From Morchella semilibera (Eukaryota; Ascomycota; Pezizomycetes; Pezizales; Morchellaceae): 64,000 nt of DNA. Of this stretch, positions 45,799 through 57,574 are shown piece after piece. The stretch is taken from positions 954,530 through 1,018,529 of the forward strand of contig CM018605.1 in NCBI GenBank assembly GCA_009192285.1, given 5' to 3'. The translations under genes and the position numbers were made by a program. The notes beneath the pieces are model-generated. The model worked only from the letters and a program-made list of their open reading frames with translations, made no database searches and was not told the DNA's origin. How positions within the stretch are numbered: position 1 is the stretch's first letter; the number at the start of each line of letters is the position of its first letter.

Positions 45799-46432
45799 TG
45801 TGACGGAGTAACCCGACGCAAAGAAGAAGATGACAATGATGACGCAGGAAGACCCGAGGGGCACAGCCTCGGCGACGAGAAGACTGACGAAAACAAGGGC
45901 GATGCCGGGCAGGCACAAGCACAAGCACCGGCAAAGGCAAAGGCAAGGGCAAAGACGCAGAAGCGCAGAGCAGGGAGAGTGAGGACCGGATGGACCTCAA
46001 CGAGAACGATGAGAATTACTATGGGTTTCCTCTTGTTAGAGGATCGAGTCTTTGGTACGAGAGGCTATGGCTTTGGAAATAGGAGTAGATTCCTATGTAC
46101 CGAGATAACATTAAGACGAGACAGAGAGAAAAGAAAGAAAGAACTAAGAAAAACATCTATCCCCGCTATTTAACACACCTCCTCCACCGGTCCGCTATGA
46201 CTCACACTTTCACCTGTAGAACCCCATAGAAACCCATCGCTATCACACCTCGTAATCCTCCCCACCATCTCCGCTATTCTACATTACCAATCCATCATGC
46301 CATCGAACCTTCTAGAACTCAATGACGACAACCTTCATCTCGTGCTCCCAACCCTCGCTTAACATTATCCTAACAACCACAACCATACCTCGACTACCGA
46401 ACTGTCGGGACAGATGCCATGACGCCGGGACA
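45799..46432 (-). repeat. A1 3' LTR
   Basis: 634 bp. GTCTCGTCTT (minus strand, 46113-46122) marks the predicted start of R. The adjacent polypurine tract is GGAGGGGACCTGATC (46433-46447, minus). Confidence 0.92.
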
Positions 46433-46453
46433 GATCAGGTCCCCTCCAAGGGC

Positions 46454-49400
46454 CTAGCTCCTGATAGGCTGAGGTTTCGAAGGATATTGATTGTGAAATA
46501 CCTTTCTAAGATCAGGACTATGTTCCAAGTCGCTCGAAGGTTGACAGGACGGTTCTTCATATCCAACATATCTAACCAAGTACTCCACCCGTCGTCCTTT
46601 CTTCCGCGAATCCAATATCTCTGCTACTTCCCATTCAGTCTCTCCTTCAACTTCCACCGGTGGGGGTGGTTCAACAATTTGTCCAGGAACAGGATCCTCA
46701 ACGGCCGGCAATAATAATGAAACATAGAATACTACATGTATTTTCATAGAGCTAGGTAATTCCAGCTCATAAGCATAGGAACTCACAATTCGTTTAACCA
46801 GATATGGACCAATCTGCTTCCAATCGAGTTTCTTCGAGGGTCGCTTGGTTTCGATATTTCTAGTAGAAAGCCAGACACGGTCGACGACCATGTATCGAGG
46901 TGCTGGAGCACGATGTAAATTGGCCATCTCCTCTTGTATTTTCTGAGCCCTAAACATTTCACTCTTCAAGAAATCAAAGACCTGAGACATCTCCCGTGCC
47001 AACTCATTTGCTTGATCTTCATTCACTGTCTTTCCATGTTGTAATGGTCCAAAAGTCATTCTCGGATGTCTCCCATAATTAGCCTGGAAGGGGGACATAT
47101 TGGTAGTTTCGGAGATATGATTATTGGTAGCAAACTCAGTGAGGGGTAGGAAATCGGCCTAATTATCTTGTTGATATGATACATAGCTGCGAAGATACTG
47201 TTCCATTATCGCATTGGTCCTCTCCGTTTGTCCATCTGTTTCAGGGTCAAAGGCAGTGGAATATTGGGGCGCAATTTCTAAATGATCACAGAGAGTTTTC
47301 CAAAACTCAGCGGTAAGCTGTGTGCCTCAATCCGAGACAATAGTTTCCGGTAATCCATGAAGTTTCCATACCTGTTCCAGGTATAGACGAGACAGATCTC
47401 TGGCATTAACATTCTCCGTGGTGCCGATAAAGTGCTTCATTTTCGTCAACCGGTCCACGACTACCAGAATGGCATTAAATCCATTACTCTCCAGAAGTCC
47501 CGTTACAAAATCCATGGTTATATCTGTCCAAGGCCCCTTGGGTACCGAAAGAGGGTGTAGAACTCCTTGGAGAGGATTATGATTTGTTTTACTCCGCCGA
47601 CAGGTATGGCAATTTTGAACATAACGGTCTGTATATTTCCGCATGGTCGGCCAATAATAGTCACGGCTTGAAAGTTCTAGTGTCTTTGATCGTCCAGGAT
47701 GTCCAGCAGAAGGTTTATCATGATATTCCCGCAGTAGATAGAGTTTGAGTTCATCATGATTAGGGACATAGAGTTTATTCCGATAAAGCAATAACCCCTC
47801 CTCGCTCTCCTTGCACTCAGCCAACGAAGTCTCTTTCGATTGTCAAACGCCATCCCGGAGTATGGATAGAACTTTACTTGGAAAGCTATCACACTGGTAA
47901 GCTTTGTTAAATAAATCAAATACGGGAGACGATCCTTCAGCGGGTTCATTTGACAAAGTACCCGCTAACAAACCTATCTTTGGATCCAAATTCTCCTTTT
48001 TCAAAACCACTCGACTTTGTTGTTCCAATCTCTCATCCCCTTCCTTTGGTAAATCCTTAGGCCTCCTGGTCAGAATATCCACCTTCCTTCCCTGCTTCCC
48101 AGGCCTATATTGAATAACAAAATTAAATCGAGACAAGAACTCCGCCCAACGAGTTTGACGCTGATTCAGCAATTTAATCGACATAAAATACTCAAGATTG
48201 CTATGATCTGTGAGCACCCTTACTTGGAATTGAGCTGTCTCCAGGTGAGGTTCCCATTCTTCAAAACAACGAATAACGGCCAGCAACTCTTTGTCATATA
48301 TCTCGTAGTTTCATTCCGCAGGCGAATGTGTCTTGGAAAAGAAGGCAACTGGATGGAGTACTCCTTCGTCATCACGTTGTGATAATATCCCTGCCGATAC
48401 ATAATCTGACGCATCGGTTTCCACGATAAACTCTTTCTCAGGATCAAGGTGCATCAATACGGGAGCAGTAATAAAAGCAGTCTTAAGTTTCTGAAAGGCT
48501 TGTTCAACCTTTTGAGTCCACTCGAATCGTAAATACTTTTTCGTCAAAGCGGTCAAGGGCCGAGCCACTCGGGAGTAAGCGTAGATAAAGCGTCGATAAA
48601 AATTGGCAAACCCAAGAAATTCCTGAACCTCCTTCACTGTCTTCGGCGCCTCCCAATCCACAATCGTTTGTACCTTAGCAGGATCCATCTTCATTCCCCC
48701 GGGAGTCAAGATCATGCCCAAATATTTAGTTTCTTGTACACTAAATTCACACTTCTCATGCTTTAAATGAACTTCGTTGGCCTCCAGAGCTTCTAGCACT
48801 TGACGTACATCTTGCTGATGTTGTTCCAGTGTCTCTGAGTAGATGAGAATATCATCTAAATAAGCCGTCGCACAACGATCTAGGAAGGGCCGAAGAATAT
48901 CATTGATCCAGCATTGAAAAGTAGCAGGAGAATTTGTCAACCCAAAAGGCAGTACCAAATAGTCCCAATGTCCATACCGCGTTCTGAAAGCCGTCTTCCA
49001 TTCATCTCCCTCTTTAATTCTAATCTGGTTATAGCCCCAACGTAGATCCAGCTTGGTGAAATAATTTGCCCGTGCTAGGTTGGCCATAGTTTCTGGTGTA
49101 AGGGGAGCAGGGTATCGATCTTTAACCGTGATGGCATTCAACTTCCGATAGTCAACGCACAAGCGCAAAGAACTATCAGTTTTCTTAACAAAAAGCACAG
49201 GGGCACCAGCCAGAGAGTTGCTAGATCTAAGGAATCCTTTTTTCAAATTATCGGCCAAATAATTCCTCAACGCCTTCAACTCTTCCCGTGACATACTATA
49301 CATGGGACCAAAGGGTGGTACGGTTCCTTCTTGTAGTTTTATCTCATGATCATAGGGAACGGTGTGGTGGTAGCCTCGATGGCATTAGGTTTCATCGAAC

Positions 49401-50157
49401 AATAACTGTCGGAAAGCGTTGATAATCTAATCGGGAATCCTATCCCATCAGGATTGGCAGGCGTCTTCCAATATCTTGTATTGACAGCAATATAAGAGTA
49501 GTTCGAATAGAACTTGGAACGGTAGGGTCCTGAGCCAGAGCTTCTTAAACGACCGAGGAGTACACCGCTGAAATATCAGTAACTGATCCTCTTCTGGTGG
49601 TGGCGTCGAGAATTCCCCCGAGCAACAATAGGTTTGTGGTTGGCTATGCAATGTTCAAGACATACTGATGGATTGAAAGCGAATCACATTCCTTCCCACC
49701 ATATCGAATCAGAACACTCCATGTCCTTCCTCATCCAAGGTATTCCCATCACTTATTGGGTAGTGTCCTAATTTCGTAACAAAGAAAGGGACACTTCCTC
49801 CACATGTCCATTAATCTCCAATTCCAGCGTCACCTTCCTTAATCACCTTTTCCCTGACTTCAATAGGTCCTTCCCATCAATCACATCAATCTCCCTCTCA
49901 GTCCTTAAATTCTTCATCTTTAATTCATAGGCGGCCACACAAAGTCTTCGTCAATAAATGACATATCCCGACGCTCTCAGTATCGAATGCAGGCATAGGT
50001 GGGATACAATAGATTTTTTATTTTGCGAAATAGAACAAACTACAATCAATTGATTCCCATCCATCTCCCCTTCTGATACTGAAAACGTAGAAACAGGTGC
50101 CTTAGGGACAACTTTGGAAGGTCCCTGTACCATGCCGCTTAAGCCAGGGACGAATCT
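46454..50157 (-). pseudogene. A1 pol: protease, RT, RNase H, integrase, chromodomain
   Basis: Entered by -1 shift (VKRFVPGLSGMVQGPS). The protease is damaged (ASGYVIY with a lost DTG frame near 49960-50000) and 49310-49950 is degenerate. From 49303 leftward: RT ([36 protein letters not shown]), RNase H (VETDASDY), a break at 48305, integrase zinc domain (NCHTCRRSK), MDFVTGLL, a stop in SDRGTQF (CGA to TGA, 47329), W to stop at about 47160, then GPY-like module and chromodomain (WEVAEILDSR, LVRYVGY). Most stops look like C-to-T or G-to-A changes. Confidence 0.9.
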
Positions 50158-50163
50158 TTTAAC
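50121..50163 (-). promoter_or_regulatory. A1 gag-pol -1 frameshift signal
   Basis: Minus-strand heptamer G TTA AAA (50157-50163), 5-nt spacer, hairpin GTCCCTG (50145-50151) with CAGGGAC (50121-50127). The gag stop TAA lies in the loop. A -1 shift opens into the pol frame. Confidence 0.8.
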
Positions 50164-51378
50164 TCTTTCTCGTCCGACGACAAATCCTCTTCCTTTTCTT
50201 TCTTTTCTTTCTTCGCTTCCAACAATGCTCCCCTCATCCTTGGTGCTGCCCTTCCCGAAGGCGAAAGCTTACAGTCCCTGACCAAATGTCCAACCCCCCC
50301 GCAATAATAACAACGATTCTCCACGCGACGTGCCTCCCTTTCCCTGGGATCCGGGCGACGATAGCTGTTAGACAAATCCACAGGAACAGCTCCCCCAGGA
50401 GTATAGGAAGGGTGGGCCGCTGGCGCAGCATTCTTCGGTGGTGGTTGAGGTGGTCCTCGTACGACTGGGGATGTTGCTGGTGCAACGGGGGGACGGGGAG
50501 CAAAGGAACGCGGAGCAGGAGCACTTGGAATCTGAAAATGAAATCTCCCCATCCTGGCCTGTAGCGCCCGTTGCTTGTTATCAAGACGTTGAAGCAGCAA
50601 TCCGCAGTCCTTAATCGTGATTGGCGTTTCATTCTGAATCATCAGGGCCATTGAGTCCTGGTTAAGTGCTTCCAACAAACATTCAATCTTGGCCGCCTCG
50701 TTGAACTCAAAGTCGGCAGCATATCGCTGAAATTCTGCGAAATATTCTGAAAAGGTGCTTGACGCTGTCTAATCTCTCTCAGGTTTTGAGCAGCAGTAGC
50801 AGCGCAATCAGGATCTCCAAACGCATTATCCAAAATTTCAAAAAACTCCCCCATGGAATCGAGAGCGATCCCTTCATCTGTAATATAAACTAAAAATTGA
50901 TCCGCCGCCGGTCCTTCCAGTCGAGAAATGGAATACGCCAATTGTTGGGCCGAAGTAGGAAAACGATCGAAATTGGCCGTAAGTTTAATCTGTAGTTGTC
51001 TCTGGAAGGTCCTAAGAGTCTTGCGATTGCCCCGGTATTTCTCTGGGTCAGGGAGTTTCTCCGACTTAGATGGCTTGGTTAAGTCGTCGTGGAGCTCCTC
51101 TAAACCTCCTTTGACTCTTCTTGCAACTTCTTAATCTTAGCCCGTAGTCCCTGGATTTCTTTGTGGAACTCAGCCCGGCCTTGTTCTGTTTCAGAGCGAT
51201 GGGTGGTGAGGTCGACGGCATATTACTGGACCCCTCCGTGCGCTCTTTGAAGGAAGGCATACGCTTGCTTCGATTCTTCCGTTGCAGTGGGGTCCACTTC
51301 AGGGTGAGCGACAAAGAGCCCTTCGAGGTCCGTATGGAGCTTTTGATAATCAAATGCATTGGTAGCTGGAGAGGTCAT
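50150..51378 (-). pseudogene. A1 gag
   Basis: Starts at 51378 (SPATNAFDYQKLHTDLEGL). A coiled-coil region follows (ETEQGRAEFHKEIQGLRAKI), with TAA in place of a Gln codon after HGGVQ. The capsid-like core at 50941-50680 (YSISRLEGPAADQF, NAFGDPDCAATAAQNL) is broken by a frameshift near 50740. Then come HPSYTPGGAVPVDLS and a good zinc knuckle, CYYCGGVGHLVRDC. The C-terminus is acidic (SSDEKELKDSS). This is the only gag here with an intact CCHC box. Confidence 0.87.
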
Positions 51379-51428
51379 GATGAACTATGGTGCGAGGAAA
51401 CACGAGCTGTACCAGTCGAGTAGGGATG

Positions 51429-51438
51429 GTCTCGTCTT
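51429..51438 (-). promoter_or_regulatory. A1 primer-binding site, self-priming type
   Basis: On minus, AAGACGAGAC begins 2 nt after the 5' LTR and is the exact complement of GTCTCGTCTT at the predicted start of R (46113-46122). Confidence 0.75.
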
Positions 51439-51440
51439 AG

Positions 51441-52072
51441 TGTGACAGAGTAACCCGATGCAAAGAAAAAGATGACAATGATGATGCAGGAAGATCCGAG
51501 GGGTACAGCCTCGGTGACGAGGAGACTGACGAAGACAAGGGCGACGTCGGGCAGGCACAAGCACAAGCACTGGCAAAGGCAAAGGCAAGGGCAAAGACGC
51601 AGAAGCGCAGAGCAGGGAGAGTGAGGACCGAATGGACCTCAACGAGAACGATGAGGAGTACTATGAGTCTCCTCTTGTCAGAGGAACGAGTGTTGGGTAC
51701 GAGAAGCTATGGCTTAGAAATACGAGTAGATTCCTATGTACCGAGATAACAGGAAGGCAAGACAGAGAGAAAAGAAAGAAAGAACTAAGGAAAACATCTA
51801 ACCCCACTATTTAACACTTCCCCTCCACCAGTCCGCTATGACTCATATATCAATTCATAGAAACCCATAGAAACCCATTGCACCCACACCTCGTATTCTT
51901 CTCCACCATCTCCGCTATTTTACATTACAAATCCTTCACGTCATCGAACCTCCTAGAACCAAATGACGACTACCTCCTTTGGCACACCCCTTCCTCGCTT
52001 AACTATTCCTAAACAATCACAACAGCTCTTCAACTACCAAACCATCGTGACCAATGTCAAGACGCCGGGACA
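51441..52072 (-). repeat. A1 5' LTR
   Basis: TGTGACAGAG...GCCGGGACA on plus, 632 bp. Right flank TTACT inside an A pol fragment. Confidence 0.92.
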
Positions 52073-52294
52073 TTACTTTACTCCGTCGTCAGGTATGGCA
52101 ATTTTGGACATAACGGTCAGTATATTTCCGCATTGTCGGCTAATGGTGGCTCTGGCTAAAAAGTTCTAATGTCTTTAATGTTCCGGGATGTCCAGCAGAA
52201 GGCTTATCATGGTATTCCCGTAACAGATAGAGTTTGAATTCGTCGTAATCGGGAACGTAGACTAGGTTTCAGTAATGTAGAAATCTTTCCTCAC
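52073..52294 (-). pseudogene. A-family pol fragment (integrase zinc region), left piece
   Basis: Matches A1 pol around 47600-47800 (TACTCCGTCGTCAGGTATGG, ATGTCCAGCAGAAGG). It stops at CTCAC (52290-52294) where a plus-strand A LTR was inserted, and resumes after CTCAC at 59568. Confidence 0.82.
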
Positions 52295-52613
52295 TGTCCC
52301 AGTGTGACGGAGTGATTCGACGCAAAGAAGAAGAAGATAATGATGACGCAGAAGGGCCCGAGGAGCACAGCCTAAGTGACGAGGGGACCGACGAAGACAA
52401 AGGTCACACCGGGTAGGCACAAGCACAGGCACGGGCGAAGGCAAAGGCACAAGGACACAGAGCAGAGAAAGTGAGGACCAGGTGGACCTCAACGAGAACG
52501 GTGAGAGATACTATGGGTTTCCTCTTTGTCAGAGGATCGAGGATCTTGGTACGAAAGGCTATGGCTTGGAAATAGGAGTAAATTCCTATGTACTGAGATA
52601 ACAGGAAGACGAG

Positions 52614-53171
52614 TGTTACGGGACGGGGTCGGGGAACTAAGGCGAGGGGATTATAGCAGGAGCAGGGTCGGGCAGAGAATCTACAGGGAATCTCTGAGTT
52701 CAACGTATACGCGAAGGCACCAGTAAATAACTCGGATCACTGTCATAAGAGGAGACAGCGCACAACAGGAGGCCACGGGGTTAAGCGAGGCAGACGGGTT
52801 CAGGACACGGTGTTACCAAGGGGCACAACCGATAACCAGGACGGAGCAAAGTATAGAACCAGGTATATATTTTATATCTAGACAGAGGAAAGAACCAAGC
52901 CGAAGAGTAATAACAGAAACCTAAAGGAAAAGGTTGATAACAGGAGGTTGCGTAAGGAAAGAAGAAAAGGACAGACAAAGGAAATCCTAGCCCGTATATA
53001 TAACCTTCCAATTTCACCGATGACTAATCCGTACCACGGAACCCCATAGAAATCCAAAGAAAGACTCCCCGCACCACTAACCGATCCACATACTAAAACC
53101 CGATAACTCATCCTGAAGAAACCCGACATCCTTACTTAATCACTTCTTACCATCCCAGATGTGCCGTGACA
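52614..53171 (-). repeat. C2 3' LTR
   Basis: TGTTACGGGACGGGG...GTGCCGTGACA on plus. R-start motif on minus ACGCAACCT at 52945-52953. Confidence 0.93.
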
Positions 53172-53192
53172 GATTACCCCCTCCTCTAGGGC

Positions 53193-56100
53193 CTAGCTCC
53201 TGCTAGGCTGCGGCTTGCGTGGGTACCGACTTTGAAATTCCCTGACCTTGTCGGGGGCATGCTCCAAGTCCTCAGAAGGTTGCCAAGATGGTTCGGCATA
53301 GCCAACATAACCGGTTAAGTACCAAAGCCTTCCATTCTGGCGTCGAGAGTCCAAGACTGCATCTACCTCCCACTCCTCCTCGCCCTCGATCTCGACCGGT
53401 GGAGGTGGCGGCTGAATTTGGCCAGAAATCGGGTTGGAGGCGGCAAGGGACAAAAGGGAGACATGAAACACCGGATGAACCTTCATGGACCTGGGAAGGG
53501 CCAACTCATAGGCATAAGGACTTACTACCCTCATAATCTCATAAGAACCGATTTGTTTCCAATCGAACTTTTTGGACGGACGCATAATATGTAGATTCCG
53601 GGTGGATAGCCAAACTCGATCTCCGACAGCATACTTTGGACTTGGGGTGCGGCGGATGTTGGCGGCTTCTTCCTGAATCGCTTGAGACCTTTTCATTTCG
53701 GCGCGAAGAAAATCGAAAACCTGAGACATATCGCGGGCCATACCATTGGCTTTATCCTCTGCAGTGGTAGTTCCATGAACTAAAGGACCGAAGGACATGC
53801 GAGAGTGTTTTCCAAAATTAGCCTGGAAAGGGGACATATTGGTGGTTTCCGAAACGTGATTATGAGCGGCGAACTCGGCCAGGGGCAGGTAACGACTCCA
53901 GTCGTCTTGCTGGTAAGAAACATAGGCCCTTAGATATTGCTCCATAATAGCATTCATTCGTTCGGTCTGTCCGTCCGTCTGAGGATGAAATGCCGTCGAG
54001 TACCGGGGGGAGATTTCCAAACGAGAGCAAAGCGATTTCCAAAAGTCTGAAGTAAATTGAGTTCCTCGATCCGAGATGATAGTCTCCGGTAGTCCGTGTA
54101 GTTTCTATACATAATCCACGAACAAATCAGCTAGGGCAGGGGCATTGATTTCCTCGGTACAGGGTATCAGATTTCGCATTTTAGTAAGACGGTCGACCAC
54201 CACTAGGATTGCGGTAAACCCATTGCTTTCCGGGAGGCTTGTTACAAAATCCATGGAAATATCGGTCCAGGGGCCAGCGGGGATCGGGAGTGGACGAAGA
54301 ACCACCTGAGGGCTATTCCGAGGGGCTTTACTTTGATGACAGAGATGACAATTCTGCACATATCGGTCGACATATTTCCTCATGGTTGGCCAATAGTAAG
54401 CACGGGACAAAAGTTCTAACGTCTTAGCCCGTCTGGGGTGTCCCGCAGAGGGAGCATCATGGTGTTCTTGTAGTAAACGAAGCTTAAGCTCATCGACGGC
54501 GGGTACGTAGACCAAATTTCGGTATAGAAGAAAACCCTCCGGGGACGTTGAGCATTCGGCCAGGGAGATTTCTCGTGAATATTTTACCCCTGTACGGAGC
54601 ATAGATAAGACTCTACTGGGAAAACCATCGATCTGATAAGCTTGTGCAAATAAAACTGATAGGGGTAGATCTTTGCAGCGGGTTCATTTGCAAAAGAACC
54701 CGCTAACAAACCTAGCTTCCTTCCTGATTCCAAATTTTCTCGCTTCAATATTATCTGGCTCTGATGTCTCAGACGTTCATCCCCCTCCTTAGGGAGGTCT
54801 CCTGACCTTCTAGTTAAAGCGTCTGGTTTTCCCCCTTGTTTTCCCGGGCGAAACTGAATCACATAATCAAAACGAGACAAGTACTCAGACCATCGAGCTT
54901 GGCGGCAGTTCAGGTCCCTTTTGGTCATAAAATACTCAAGGTTCTTATGATCCGATAAAACTGTAACCGGAAATCGTGCGCCCTCCAAGTAATATCGCCA
55001 TTCCTCAAATGCCCGAATAATTGCCAAGAGTTCCTTATCGTAAATCTCATAATTGCATTCCGCTGGGGAGTGTCTTCCGGAGAAGAAGGCAACAGGATGT
55101 AAAATGCCCTCGTCGTCATGTTGGGACAGAATCGCGGCAGAGACGTAGTCGCTTGTATCAGTTTCCACAATAATCTTCCGATCCGGGTCAAAATGCCTAA
55201 GAATCGGGGCCGAGGTAAAAGCTTCTTTCAAGTCCCTAAAGGCTCGATCCGCTTGGGGTGACCATAGAAATTTTACCTTCTTTTTGGTCAATGCCGTGAG
55301 AGGAGATACCACCTTACCATAACCATAAATGAATCGTCGGTAGAAGTTCGCAAAGCCTAGGAAGCACTGAACATCTTTAAGGTCCTTAGGGATTTCCCAC
55401 TCGCTAACCGCTGAAACCTTTTTGGGGTCTATGCTGATGCCATCCGGGGAAATAATCATGCCCAAATACTTTGTTTTTGAATATAAAACTCGCACTTCTC
55501 TGGTTTCAGATGTACGTTGTTCTGTTCCAGAATTTCCATAATCTTTCGGATGTGTTCCTTATGCTGCTCCATGTCATCGGAGTAGATTAGGATATCATCC
55601 AGATAGGCCGTGCAAAAGTCATCGAGATGGGGGCATAGGAGATCATTCACCCAATGTTGAAAGGCGGCAGGGGCATTGGTGAGACCAAAGGGCATCACCT
55701 GGTATTCGAAATGACCTTGGCGGGTCCTAAATGCCGTTTTCCATTCATCTCCTTCCTTGATCCGCAATTGATGATAGCCCCAACAAAGGTCGAGCTTGGT
55801 ATAATATTTGGCCCTTGCAATCTGAGTCAGAGTTTCTGGGAGCAGGGGCAATGGGTGTCGATTCTTAATCGTGATCTCGTTCAGGCCACGATAATCAACA
55901 CAGAGGCGAAGGGATCCATCGGCTTTTTTAACGAACAAAATTGGCGCACCGGCGGGGGACTTTAGAAAAACGAATGAAACCTTTGGACAAGTTCTCCGTA
56001 ATATTAGTCGCGCAATGCCTGGAGCTCATTTCGGGACATATTGTACATTGGCTTGAAGGGGGGTTGTTTTCCATCTTCTAGGACAATGGGCGAGATCATT

Positions 56101-56919
56101 GTGGGCGATGGAGCGGCAAGATAGAAGCCGAGGATTCTAGAAAACATTTTACCGAATCTGTGAAGCTCGACTGGGACATTGGCCAGGTGGGGACTTGGAG
56201 ATGCAAGGACATCATCGATCATCCGTAGCGAAGCGCATAGGAGCACGTTCCCTTGCTTGCGTGTTAGGCGGCGGAAGGGGTGAGCACCAATGGCGGCTAC
56301 ATGAATCGGGGCGGAAACGGGAAGGTCTTGGAGGTAATTCCTGGGCGACCAATAGGCTGACCGAGGGGAGAACATTGACGGAGACAAGATGGGAGACGAG
56401 AAAATAACCTGGTTTTTGGCGGGGCCGAAGGGTGATATCATGGTGCCTCATCTAGGGCAGTCCCGGCACGATTGGGTAGTTCTCTAACTTCGTTACAAAG
56501 AAAGAGGCATACTCCCGGTGTCCATTAATAACCAATTCCAACCTGGCAATGTGTGTAATCTGGCCAGACTCAATGAGCCTGCCGTCGATAACTGTCAGGG
56601 CACGGGGGTCCGAAGAGGCATAAGAGCAAGACCATGGGACTTGGCAAAGGCGGCATCCATAAAAGCATACCCAGAGGCCCCTGTATCAATCAGGGCATGG
56701 GTCTGGGCCGGAGGGGAGGAGTCCTGAGAAAATGGTGCATTCAATAACCAGCTGATCATCCATCAAACCTTCCTCCGAACTGGGGTTGGCTGACATAACA
56801 AAGGCTGGTACTGGGGCTGGGACGAGGACCGGGGTGGAAACAACAAAAGGTATCGACGCAGGTGGCGGGGTAGGCCCCTCTGGTATGCCAATATTTACCA
56901 GAGGGGCTGACCTTTTAAC
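53193..56919 (-). pseudogene. C2 pol
   Basis: Same domain order as C1 pol. Lesions: the protease region 56440-56760 is frameshifted; one base is missing near 55480 (FYIQKQ in place of FYVQETKY); a frame break lies near 54590; and W becomes a stop (TAG) at 54106, just before KLHGL in integrase. Remaining blocks are well kept ([41 protein letters not shown]). Confidence 0.9.
56875..56919 (-). promoter_or_regulatory. C2 gag-pol -1 frameshift signal
   Basis: Minus-strand G TTA AAA (56913-56919), 6-nt spacer, CCCCTCTGG (56898-56906) with CCAGAGGGG (56875-56883). The stem is unchanged from C1 although the loop differs. Confidence 0.85.
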
Positions 56920-57532
56920 TGCTGGTCTTGGGGCATTTGGGCAAACTGGCTCACGGCGCCAGTTGTTGAGGTGCGGGGGTCCTGGGAGCGAGGGCGAGGA
57001 TAGCGAGTCTTGGTACAAGGGACAGAGGCGGAGGCGACGGCGGTGGCGAGATCTGCTTCGAGTTCTTTCGCATAGGTTTTCCCAAGCGAATAGATCTTCG
57101 AGGAGAACCTCGCTGTGGCAGGTGGCAATCTCAAGGTAGCGAACGGTGGCTGTAAGTTGAGACTCGGATTCTTCCAAATCTTGTTCAAGGTCTGCGATTT
57201 CCTGAATCAGGACTTCGCAGTTGGATACGGCAGCGGCCAGTGGCGTGGCGGGAGATTTCCAGGTCGGCATTAGCGGAGGCGAGGTTGGTGACAACCTCAG
57301 CGTGGACAGATTCGGGGACAGTAGTAGGTGCGACTTCGGGACAGGAGCGGGGGCAGCCGAGTCGGGTGCAACAGTAGGAGCTAGCGGAGGCAGTTGAAAG
57401 AGGGTGGCCAGGCAATCCTCGATGAGGTCGTAGGCCTGACACCATTCGGTGCCATCCAACTCGTCGGGTTACAGGGTAGGTCCCAATGAAGGCCCGGAGG
57501 CGCTCCATCAGGGGAGTAAGGTCGGAGGGCAT
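56893..57532 (-). pseudogene. C2 gag (short, coiled-coil)
   Basis: Starts PSDLTPLMERLRAFIGTYPV at 57532 and then frameshifts after PV. Coiled-coil pieces (LEQDLEESESQLTATVRYLE) and the same C-terminal region as C1. It also lacks a capsid core and zinc knuckle, so this short gag is a family trait rather than a deletion in C1. Confidence 0.8.
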
Positions 57533-57563
57533 GGTATTTGTTGTGCCGGTTGGTTTGGGATGG

Positions 57564-57572
57564 ACGCAACCT
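57564..57572 (-). promoter_or_regulatory. C2 primer-binding site, self-priming type
   Basis: AGGTTGCGT on minus, 2 nt from the LTR, complementary to ACGCAACCT in R (57905-57913 and 52945-52953). Confidence 0.75.
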
Positions 57573-57574
57573 AA

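Larger units (their letters stand above)
45799..52072 (-). mobile_element. A1, full-length but decayed A-family chromovirus
   Basis: Left LTR 45799-46432 (the 3' LTR), right LTR 51441-52072 (the 5' LTR), internal gag and pol, PBS and polypurine tract all in order. Flanks AAATC (left) and TTACT (right) do not match, so the two ends probably come from different insertions joined by recombination. Confidence 0.92.

Noticed and set aside
2103-52492. Repeated Leu/Pro/Arg-rich frames starting MRSIRSSLSLL at several places
   Set aside because: All are the same segment of A LTRs with hexamer periodicity. They have no start context or homologue that I recognise.
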